A stretch of 32,567 nucleotides of DNA from CAZDUS01 sp964535015 (GTDB taxonomy: Bacteria; Verrucomicrobiota; Kiritimatiellia; CAIKKV01; CAITUY01). The stretch is from positions 1 through 32,567 of the forward strand of contig CAZHRU010000024.1 of the NCBI GenBank assembly GCA_964535015.1, read 5' to 3'. This document shows positions 23,901 through 30,534 of the stretch, in pieces. The translations under genes and the position numbers were made by a program. Within the stretch, counting starts at the first letter, position 1, and the number at the start of each line of letters is the position of its first letter. The notes beneath the pieces were generated by a model. It was not told where the DNA came from, ran no database searches, and saw nothing but the letters and a program-made list of their open reading frames with translations.

Positions 23901-26623
23901 CACGAGAACTGGCGCCCCATCGCGCCATACCTGTTTTCAATACCCACCGTCGCTATCTCCCCAAACCCTACTATCGGCCGGTCTTCGGCCACATCCTGAT
24001 AGTTGAACACAATGTCATTGTCCGCCAGCGATGCATTTTCCTCGATAATCGCCTGGAAACTGAACCGCGCATTCACGTCCGCAGTCGCCTGCGCGTTCTT
24101 CCATGTGATAACCGCGCGGCGGTTCGGCGCCACCCCGAGTACTGCCATACAAACATCGGCCAAGGTGACCCCTGCACTGATGGGACCCCACATCGGCGCT
24201 ATGATGTCGTTCGGTGTGCGCCAGTCCGGAATCGCCAGATTCGCCGCTGACGACATGCTGGTCGGCGAGAACCCGAGCATACCACGCGACGATATGTAGA
24301 TCGTCCTGCTCGTATTCCCATAGAGCGACACGTTAAACGGAATGGTCCGGGCGGAACTCACCCCTGATCCCACATTGATCCGGGTATGAAAAGTCGGATC
24401 AATCCAGGCATAGGGTTCCCCCCGGACGGTGTAGTTACTGACAATACACAAAACGGCCGGCTCGGTTGTCGTGAAAACTCCATAGTTATTCGAGAAAGTA
24501 ATACTTCCCACATACGTCCCCGCCGGCAAGGCGTCCGCCACCACCTGATCCACCGACACTGTCACCGCCATGGAAATAACCCCTAGTGGCACCACAACAC
24601 TGGCCGGATCAATCTTCACCCATGGCTGATCCGAAGTGATACCCCATGTCGTGGCATTGCTCGGACTTGCCCCCAAAAGAGTGTAGACCTTATTCGATGG
24701 CACATAGATCCCTGACCCTGGCTCACTACCCACGACAAAAGGTTCATCGGGAATAATCAGTGACCCGGTGCCAATTCCCACTGCCGCCCACGCCTGACCG
24801 ACCGCAATCGCCGCGTTGGTTGTCCGTCCCGCCTCGTCAGAGTCCGTTGCACAGGCCACCCACGCCTCCCGGGCCGCCACATAGTCGGTGTCCAACGTCA
24901 TGTAACCGGTCAATGTATCGTAGGCCAGTCGCTCCGCCGCCGGTATGCCAATGGGAGGTACAAAATACGCAATCGCATTGTCGTTCGACCCCACTCCGCC
25001 TTCACAGAGCAGATAGAACATGAAATTCTGAATTGAACAGTTGTAATGCACACCCCCATTGTCATCAGAACCATAGAACCAGTGGGACCCATGGTATCGG
25101 GTCGGTTGCGCCGAACTCACCGTATTGGTGTTGGCCGGATCACGCATATCACGTAACGCCGTACTCTCCAACCAACTATCCTCTCCCATCAACCAGTCGG
25201 ACTGACCGGCAACCCGCCCCGGATAGGCGGCACGACCGTCCGGTTGCGAGGCATACTCATTCAAAAACCCGAAAATATCGGAGAATGACTCGCTCAATTG
25301 ACCGGATTCATCCTGATAGATCAGATTGGCGCTGAATTCGGTAACTCCATGTTGAAACTCATGCGCCATGATATCCATCACGCCCAGTGGATCCGCGGAA
25401 ACCCCGTCTCCGTCCCCAATATACAAGGCGGTCCCATCCCAAAATGCGTTCGAATAACTTGACCCTTGATGCACATAGGCCGGCGTCATCGTTCCTGCAT
25501 CATCGAAACTGTTCCGGTTATGAACAGTCTTGTAGTAGTTTAACATGGTCTCCAAATTCTTTCCGGCCGACATCTCGGACCGGTCAGACGTCACCCAGTT
25601 CGGCGTCCCCGTCCGACTGGCATACCCGAATGCATCCACATCGCCAGAATGCCCACCACCACCGGCGTTCCGCACCGACCACAGATTGGTAAAACTGTGA
25701 AGGTAGTAGTAACCGCCCTGCTCCCAACCGGCGACACTGACCGACCCCCCTCCCTCACCCATAAGAATGTCACCGTTGATCGTCGCCGGGACACCACTGT
25801 AGATGTTGGGAGTGGGCGCCACCTTGGGAACGTCGTTGTAGTTCAACAGGATCGCACCCGTCAACGCATTGACCCAGTACCGCCAGCGACCAACAACCCC
25901 CGCTCCGCTGTGCTCTATCGTCAACTGCCAGGCCAGCGTGGGCGCCATCTTTCTCGCAAAAACAACCAGCGCCGGACCCGCTGTCACTTGTCCCGCCGGA
26001 TTCCCCAATGCCTGCTGATCCGCACGCGCAACCGTCAGCGCCTGATCAGCCGTCAACGTCGGCACCGTTCCCAACTCACCAACAGGACAGCACCCCCCAT
26101 TCACGGACCGCGCCGTACCCTGACCATCAAAATGAACAATCAACTGGGGACCAAAAACGGGCAGTCCTTGGTATTCCTGATTCAGCCGAACATGCCGGTA
26201 CCCCGCTGTCGTACCCGCCGTCTGTCCGGGACGAAACTCCTGCGAAACATCCTGAATGCCGTACAAACCCTTCAACTTGTTCATCACGGCGATCGCCTTG
26301 ACCCCCAAGGCCGCATTGTCAACAGGCCCAACCTGCTTGGCCGCCACTTTGGCGCCTTCCATCAGCAGGTCCTTGCCACACACCACCGAAGGACTGCCGG
26401 TGAACTCATTCCACTTGACAGATAAATCCGGCCGCTGCTCCGCCGCCGTCTGCCGATCCACAGGAACTGGAACTTTGACCTGAAGTGACGCCGACTGCAT
26501 CACCTGCACATTCGTTCCCGCCACCTTCGGGATTTCCGGCCGGAACGCAAACGCCGTCTGGGCCAATAGCACGGCCAGCATCACCGTCGCCGCCCGACAG
26601 AAACCTCTATTGCCGATGCGCAT
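20903..26623 (-). CDS. Secreted M4 (thermolysin-like) metallopeptidase with NHL and adhesion modules (1906 aa)
   Basis: This is a secreted zinc endopeptidase. The signal peptide ends AFA at about 26. An FTP/PepSY-type inhibitory propeptide spans about 95-265. The M4 catalytic domain (about 272-618) shows H421-E422-F-Q-H425, the third zinc ligand E445 in ESFSD exactly 24 residues after H421 as in thermolysin, and the active-site H526 in DNGGVHYN. The long C-terminal part holds a BACON-like Ig domain (about 642-728), a NIDO-like beta domain (742-925), a jelly-roll or immune-inhibitor-A-like domain (1028-1195), NHL repeats forming a propeller (about 1498-1775), two calcium motifs, and a C-terminal FN3-like module (1822-1906) related to that of the giant protein. 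Typical M4 enzymes are far shorter, so most of this protein is presumably for binding or localisation. The start ATG has GAGGG 9 bases upstream. Confidence 0.93.
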   Translation of the reverse strand: MRIGNRGFCRAATVMLAVLLAQTAFAFRPEIPKVAGTNVQVMQSASLQVKVPVPVDRQTAAEQRPDLSVKWNEFTGSPSVVCGKDLLMEGAKVAAKQVGPVDNAALGVKAIAVMNKLKGLYGIQDVSQEFRPGQTAGTTAGYRHVRLNQEYQGLPVFGPQLIVHFDGQGTARSVNGGCCPVGELGTVPTLTADQALTVARADQQALGNPAGQVTAGPALVVFARKMAPTLAWQLTIEHSGAGVVGRWRYWVNALTGAILLNYNDVPKVAPTPNIYSGVPATINGDILMGEGGGSVSVAGWEQGGYYYLHSFTNLWSVRNAGGGGHSGDVDAFGYASRTGTPNWVTSDRSEMSAGKNLETMLNYYKTVHNRNSFDDAGTMTPAYVHQGSSYSNAFWDGTALYIGDGDGVSADPLGVMDIMAHEFQHGVTEFSANLIYQDESGQLSESFSDIFGFLNEYASQPDGRAAYPGRVAGQSDWLMGEDSWLESTALRDMRDPANTNTVSSAQPTRYHGSHWFYGSDDNGGVHYNCSIQNFMFYLLCEGGVGSNDNAIAYFVPPIGIPAAERLAYDTLTGYMTLDTDYVAAREAWVACATDSDEAGRTTNAAIAVGQAWAAVGIGTGSLIIPDEPFVVGSEPGSGIYVPSNKVYTLLGASPSNATTWGITSDQPWVKIDPASVVVPLGVISMAVTVSVDQVVADALPAGTYVGSITFSNNYGVFTTTEPAVLCIVSNYTVRGEPYAWIDPTFHTRINVGSGVSSARTIPFNVSLYGNTSRTIYISSRGMLGFSPTSMSSAANLAIPDWRTPNDIIAPMWGPISAGVTLADVCMAVLGVAPNRRAVITWKNAQATADVNARFSFQAIIEENASLADNDIVFNYQDVAEDRPIVGFGEIATVGIENRYGAMGRQFSCNTNWLINEVALRFTHSPATDTNAPVGQARAIGPLGSTVSFELRFNEPVVGLTTNGISLAGSTVPGVYVAGINGGGFRYVVEVGNVSSLGQVELSVLGGAVQDLSGNPNAPFGPAIYVVPVEKTSFVDDMEIGVAGWTVSTQVFLYIDTRGWKWGVPTYGPGPAAANSPTHCWSTTLDGPCSNDMSKARLISAPISVDASPVLEFSMWSGSGSYGTLEVNPGTGWIDMTPMGPFGPYLYDLNEIWERIVVPLDNARFGNKTIQVRFTASRASNQAGLYIDDVKVTCDRSPAVWVVDYSPTNGSPSTLVPVTVTVYNSTTNTYGGVTGDVGSPESGVTITSGVPVIYGTMLPGAFSSGTGPVGVQLGSAVQFEKPVVQLAHMAMMGDALLAKQFLPFAVSGVTATVATNTLTVRCMVYGVGVTNYLGQYLKGDGGPTSCLYQLIYAGANGTNDPPASGGQVTGDDHLLYSSDTGLPWGEFGGGGVPNDIGQFNKTFLHGLPVGARVYVRAYDGSSFKSAIAYGDSARYLVSNRVSEVHDFGGWGVGTVIDPTRDSNGDTIPDGVAIANGLDPRDPIVGLPGGWILQRQFGSGGNSSGQFSEALPSPTRVFYKNHLLFVLDTGHNKIQVWNRFTGAYIGSYGSLGEGNGQFLRPYGMAMDPRPGTNRLAVVDQGNYRVQVLDFNPTTGTNMTYLFSFGETNSLPSPKDVAIAPDGRFYVTEEFSVRIYSATGVYQALLASGGAAAGSVVRPWGVAVGTDGQVVVADSENNRIQSWNSAGTWLWATGTQGSASGQLNGPKDVAFGPGGFVYVADTVNARMALYRSSGQFVANLGIHGSSFEIQMVVPYSLDPVLNSNVVYVADTFNNRVLAVTAIYDGDGDGMDDVWEILHGLDPTNPNDAMLDFDGDGLSNLGEYRLQQDPGEGVTITAFSVNPQVLRWQSVSSSGVYQIQYAHGATGLMSTNNWQAGPVVTSQVAGALSVTNLMTLTNSVQFIRVLKVGP

Positions 26624-26671
26624 ACCTTGTTACCCTCATTTTAGTTCGGCCACCACCGCACATCCCCGTAT

Positions 26672-27394
26672 CTATGGAGTGCCAGCCTTGGGTTTTTCCT
26701 CAGAAACAATTCCGCCATTCGGTTTTTTCTCAAGCACCTTGAGTTGGTTCAACTCAGCCCCCGTAACCCTGGCTTCATGGAGAAGTTTGTCTTTCTCCAC
26801 CTTGATCGCCTTCAACTCCTCAACCGCCGTATCAACCCTGGCCTTCACACTGGCATAGGCGGGTTCCGCTTCCAACTTCTTAACCAACTGTTCCCGCAAC
26901 CCCTTGAGTTCTTTCTCCACTTCCGCGATCCGCATCATGAGACGCTTGCCTTCCGCCCCCTCGGGAACGAAGTTGGTCGCAATGTTCAGCAACGTCTGAT
27001 AGTCCTCAGCCAACGCCCTGCGCAAAGGCGCCTCTTTCGCCACCATCCCACGCAGGTCCCTTTGCAGCTCAGTCTGCCGTTGCTGAACACTCTCCAAACT
27101 GTTGGTAAAGGCCGCCTCATTGGTAACCACCGGCCGCATTGAAAAGCGATGCACCAACTGACCTTCGGCATTCGTGACCACCGAATGGGCTCCCGGCGCC
27201 TGCACCCCCGGCAACGGCAACCGTGTAACGTCATTTGTGAAAGACAAACGGTTTCCCCGCACTTGCACCCCTGACTTCACGGGTTGCACCGGGCCCACAG
27301 GCACCACATTCGTCATGGAATCACCAGCCATCACAATGCCGCCACCCATAAGGACGGCGATAACGAAACCGGAAAAAACATGAGACGTAAACAC
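26672..27394 (-). CDS. Small secreted coiled-coil protein (240 aa)
   Basis: The start is a GTG (27392-27394) with GGAG five bases upstream. A signal peptide (about 1-23, ending IVMAG) precedes a roughly 70-residue Val/Pro-rich region. Charged coiled-coil helices follow (about 95-225), interrupted near 140-150. The tail is Lys/Pro/Gly-rich. It lies directly upstream (48 bp) of the M4 peptidase gene, mirroring the 170-residue coiled-coil gene upstream of the giant gene, and the two share helix patterns such as APLRRA versus KPLRDA. It may be a periplasmic chaperone or complex partner for the large exoprotein. No catalytic motif is seen. Confidence 0.78.
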   Translation of the reverse strand: MFTSHVFSGFVIAVLMGGGIVMAGDSMTNVVPVGPVQPVKSGVQVRGNRLSFTNDVTRLPLPGVQAPGAHSVVTNAEGQLVHRFSMRPVVTNEAAFTNSLESVQQRQTELQRDLRGMVAKEAPLRRALAEDYQTLLNIATNFVPEGAEGKRLMMRIAEVEKELKGLREQLVKKLEAEPAYASVKARVDTAVEELKAIKVEKDKLLHEARVTGAELNQLKVLEKKPNGGIVSEEKPKAGTP

Positions 27395-27568
27395 AATATC
27401 TCCATTCCCGTTTCTTCAACGGATTAGCTTTCCCAATCAACTCTATTGGAAACAACCCTCGCTTCTTTCAAATATGCGTCTCCCCAGACCATTTCGCAAG
27501 GACAAAGTTGAACAATACTTGGATTTGACACACCCCTAACAACTCCCCGCCACCCAGGTCACTCGACC
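27395..27568 (-). other. 174-bp gap between the FecR gene and the secreted-protein genes
   Basis: This is the longest non-coding stretch within the minus-strand cluster, so it is the likeliest place for a promoter of the coiled-coil/M4/giant transcript. On the minus strand a weak TTGCGA, 17-base, CATATT pair can be read (about 27465-27493). No strong terminator follows the FecR gene; the only nearby inverted repeat is a 4-bp stem (GGTC gagt GACC). I could not identify a motif typical of an ECF sigma target. Confidence 0.3.
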
Positions 27569-28489
27569 TCATGGATACACATTCCCCACCACCACCCGAC
27601 ACGTACCCTTCCACAACGGACATTGCGTAGATATTCGCACAAACGGCAGATTCTTGATCCCGTCAGCCACGTAATAACCGCCGGGAATAAGGACCTGACG
27701 ACTATCGGAATGACGATAAACCAGCACACCGCCCGATTTGACCGCCACCCAGGATTTCCCACGGTGCGAGATGGCTCGGAACTCCGTGCCCTTGACCTCC
27801 ACCGACAACAACGCCGTATAGAGCACCATAGGCGCATCCTCAGGTTGCCGCACCACACTCACATCCACACACCCTGTCTTCAATTGCAGCAGTTTTCCCC
27901 CTTTTGAAGAATCGAACGTCAACTTGGTGCCGCCGTACAGGGTAATCTTCGTCCCATCGTCATACTTCACCGCCACTTGACCATTGCTGGAAACCGCCAG
28001 CGTACACCCAGCCTCAATCGGACTGTCTTCCCGCACCGTGCCCGCCTCACGGGAAGCAAGGCCATCAATGCTCACGGCCCCCCTTACCTGCGTAACCCGG
28101 GCCAGAGTTTCCGGCCGAGGCGCCAACGCCGGCGCCACCTCGTTCACCACCGGCTTCTCAACCCGACCCGGCGATCGCATGATCACCACCGTAATCGGTT
28201 TCGTATTCCCGATATACCAGACCAACCCGAAACCAAGCACCAGAACCGCGGCCGCCGCACAAAGCGCGGAACGGAAGAACCGGTTCCGCAACACAAGTTG
28301 CCTGAAACGGAAAATATCAGCGGACCACGTTACCCCCGCCGCCAATCTGGAATCCACCACCCCCTCAACAAGCAGATCCCGCCGGAACGTCGGATCCGAC
28401 TGGACTAACCGGTCCACCTCGCGCACTTGCTCCGGGGACGCCGTCCCCTCCAAGTACGCCGTTATCAGGTTTTCTCTATCCATTTCCAT
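27569..28489 (-). CDS. FecR-domain membrane regulator (probable anti-sigma factor)
   Basis: This 306-residue protein has an N-terminal cytoplasmic region of anti-sigma type (about 1-70, YLEGTASPEQVREVDRLV), one transmembrane helix (about 74-92) and a FecR beta domain outside the membrane (about 130-277, RVTQVRGAVSIDG through VEVKGTEFRAI). In FecR systems such proteins relay an envelope signal to an ECF sigma factor. The ATG lies 7 bp after the stop of the sigma gene, so translation is probably coupled, since no good ribosome site is seen. No TonB receptor gene is in the window, so any signal source is unknown. The assignment as sigma partner follows from gene order and domain type. Confidence 0.88.
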   Translation of the reverse strand: MEMDRENLITAYLEGTASPEQVREVDRLVQSDPTFRRDLLVEGVVDSRLAAGVTWSADIFRFRQLVLRNRFFRSALCAAAAVLVLGFGLVWYIGNTKPITVVIMRSPGRVEKPVVNEVAPALAPRPETLARVTQVRGAVSIDGLASREAGTVREDSPIEAGCTLAVSSNGQVAVKYDDGTKITLYGGTKLTFDSSKGGKLLQLKTGCVDVSVVRQPEDAPMVLYTALLSVEVKGTEFRAISHRGKSWVAVKSGGVLVYRHSDSRQVLIPGGYYVADGIKNLPFVRISTQCPLWKGTCRVVVGNVYP

Positions 28490-28496
28490 GGCAACA

Positions 28497-29015
28497 TCAC
28501 ACCGGTCGTAAAACCAGCCTCATCTTCCGTTCCACACATTCCCTTAACCCGCGCCTCGCACGCACCAACAACATCTCGATCGCCGATACGCTTCGCGAGA
28601 GCCGGTCCGAAATATCTCGTATTGAAATCTGATCGAAATACTTATGGAACAACACTTTGCGCCATAGTTCAGGCGCCTCGCTCAGACAGTCCTCCACCAA
28701 CTCAGCCCGCTCATCCAAATCGGCGCCCATCTCAACCGCCGTGCTCTCCAACAACTCCACCGCCCTTTCCGATAGACATTCCCGCCTCCGGGCCTTCCAC
28801 TGCCGCCACTTCAACACCTCAAACTGCGCAATTCCCATCGCCCATGCACGAAGAGGCCTACTCTCATCATAGACGTCTATCTTCTCCAGTAGCACTCGCC
28901 ATATGTTCTGAAGAATGTCTTCAACATCCTGAGGACTCCCACAGGCAACCATAACGTAGGATCGGACAACCGTATCCTCCTCGACAAAACGTCTCAGCAT
29001 GGTTTTGGTATCCAC
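28497..29015 (-). CDS. ECF-type RNA polymerase sigma factor
   Basis: This 172-residue protein has the two-domain ECF layout. Region sigma-2 is about 10-75 (DVEDILQNIWRVLLEK, then RAWAMGIAQFEVLKW). Region sigma-4 is about 105-160, with a helix-turn-helix near 129-152 (SIRDISDRLSRSVSAIEM) followed by LVRARRGLREC. It would direct RNA polymerase to a specific promoter set and is probably held in check by the adjacent FecR protein. The start is a GTG (29013-29015) preceded by GGAGG at 11 bases; an ATG five codons in is an alternative. It is the first gene of the minus-strand cluster, divergent from the DUF362 gene. Confidence 0.92.
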   Translation of the reverse strand: MDTKTMLRRFVEEDTVVRSYVMVACGSPQDVEDILQNIWRVLLEKIDVYDESRPLRAWAMGIAQFEVLKWRQWKARRRECLSERAVELLESTAVEMGADLDERAELVEDCLSEAPELWRKVLFHKYFDQISIRDISDRLSRSVSAIEMLLVRARRGLRECVERKMRLVLRPV

Positions 29016-29133
29016 CGGAGTGTAGCCCTCCTCTTAATGTATGATCCTCGCAAAAAAGCAGAAACCAACGAACTTTCTTCCTAAATCTACACCCACTCTT
29101 GTCTTTCACCACCTCTTTCGCTATCGTTATCGC
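29016..29133. promoter_or_regulatory. Divergent promoter region, sigma factor / DUF362
   Basis: This 118-bp region must hold promoters for both flanking genes. On the plus strand TTGTCT (29099-29104), 17 bases, TATCGT (29122-29127) would start transcription at or within a base or two of the DUF362 ATG at 29134. That fits the absence of a ribosome site there. On the minus strand TACATT followed by a purine-rich AGGAGGG leader precedes the sigma GTG. All of this is consensus reading only. Confidence 0.35.
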
Positions 29134-30417
29134 ATGAACGCATCCAAAGTTGCAATCCTTCGCACCTCCCCCGCTACCGTACTCAGCGATTACCACCGGC
29201 TCATGAACCTGGCGGGTTACCAGCAAACCATCCGCAAAGACGCGGAAACCGCCCTGAAAATCAATATAAGTTGGCATTTCTTCTACCCGGCAAGTTCCAC
29301 CACCCCCTGGCAACTCGATGGCGTCATCCGCTCCCTGAAACAGGACGGCTACGACCCTGCCAAAATCCACGCCTGCCATAACCGAACCGTCGTCATCGAC
29401 GCCCACCTCGGAGAACACGAGAACAAGCAGATCAATGTGGTCGAAGCCCATAAACTAAAAAATGTCCACCTCTACGAAGGCAATGAACCCTGGATCAATG
29501 TCCGTGACGCCGTGGGTGATCTCTGCGATAAGTTCCTCTGCCTGAACAAGGTATACCCAAACGGGTTCATGATCCCCAAACGGTTCATCGGCGAGAATAT
29601 CATCCACCTGCCCACCGTCAAAACCCACGTCTTTACCACCACCACCGGTGCCATGAAGAACGCCTTCGGCGGTCTCCTCAATGAGCATAGACATTGGACG
29701 CATCCCGTTATCCATGAAACACTTGTGGACCTACTGATGATCCAGAAGAAGATCCACTCCGGCGTCTTTGCCGTCATGGATGGAACCTTCGCCGGCGATG
29801 GCCCCGGCCCTCGTTGCATGATCCCCTACGTCAAGAACGTCATCCTCGCTTCATCCGATCAGGTCGCCATTGATGCCGTTGCCGCTAAACTTATGGGTTT
29901 CAACCCCTTACAAGACATAAAGTTTATCAGATTGGCCCATGAACTTGGCTTGGGTTGCGGCGACACTCGTGAAATTGAAATCGTCGGCGACATGGATGCC
30001 CTCAAAGAGAACTGGAACTTTGTCGGCCCCTTCAAGAAAATGACTTTTGCCAGCAAAATGCAGCATAAAATCTACTGGGGCCCCCTCCGTAAACCTATCG
30101 AGTGGTCACTCAAGACCGTCCTCGCCCCCTGGGCCTACATCGCCAGCGTCATCTATCATGACTCGTTCTGGTACCCAACCCACCAGAAACTTGTTCATGA
30201 CATTCTTCATAGCCCCTGGGGACGTCTGTTCCACAATTGGAACCAGGTGACCATCCCCCCCGACAACCTGACTGCCCCCGGCTGGTCCGATGTCGGCAAG
30301 GACCCCCTGAAACTCAAACGCGACAGTTGGCGCTTGTTTAAGAAGTCCCTCTCCATTCTCGGAACCTGTATCAAGGAAGCCCCCGAATTCTCCGCCAAAA
30401 AGCGAAGGAAATCATAG
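29134..30417 (+). CDS. DUF362-family protein
   Basis: This is a 427-residue protein of the DUF362 family, whose biochemical function is not settled. Typical family features are visible: KVAILRTSP at the N-terminus, HLPTVKTH then GAMKNAFGG in the middle (about residues 160-185), VMDGTFAGDGPGP, and ASSDQVAIDAVAAKLMGF. No cysteine-rich ferredoxin-type cluster domain, found in some relatives, is present. The C-terminal third (from about 325) is Trp/His-rich and may sit at a membrane (YWGPLRKPIEW, APWAYIASVIY). I chose ATG 29134 because family homology begins right after it. An ATG at 29041 would add 31 residues without family features. Neither start has a good ribosome site. No clear terminator follows. 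Confidence 0.85.
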   Translation: MNASKVAILRTSPATVLSDYHRLMNLAGYQQTIRKDAETALKINISWHFFYPASSTTPWQLDGVIRSLKQDGYDPAKIHACHNRTVVIDAHLGEHENKQINVVEAHKLKNVHLYEGNEPWINVRDAVGDLCDKFLCLNKVYPNGFMIPKRFIGENIIHLPTVKTHVFTTTTGAMKNAFGGLLNEHRHWTHPVIHETLVDLLMIQKKIHSGVFAVMDGTFAGDGPGPRCMIPYVKNVILASSDQVAIDAVAAKLMGFNPLQDIKFIRLAHELGLGCGDTREIEIVGDMDALKENWNFVGPFKKMTFASKMQHKIYWGPLRKPIEWSLKTVLAPWAYIASVIYHDSFWYPTHQKLVHDILHSPWGRLFHNWNQVTIPPDNLTAPGWSDVGKDPLKLKRDSWRLFKKSLSILGTCIKEAPEFSAKKRRKS

Positions 30418-30430
30418 GAATAGGTTCTTC

Positions 30431-30494
30431 GGTGGCAGCCAACGTCCCGGCGGATGCATCGTAGAATGCGTTCGCCGGGACGTCGAACGCCACC
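30431..30494. repeat. 64-bp imperfect palindrome between DUF362 and ygiQ
   Basis: Three nested inverted pairs share one centre: GGTGGC (30431-30436) with GCCACC (30489-30494), CGTCCCGGCG (30443-30452) with CGCCGGGACG (30473-30482), and GCAT (30456-30459) with ATGC (30466-30469). The spacers on the two sides are equal in length. No T-run follows on either strand, so it is not a standard intrinsic terminator. It could be a REP- or MITE-like element, or a structure that ends or protects the DUF362 transcript. Confidence 0.7.
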
Positions 30495-30534
30495 GCCCAA
30501 CCACTGACCCGCTGAACCCTCCCCACTCCCCCCC

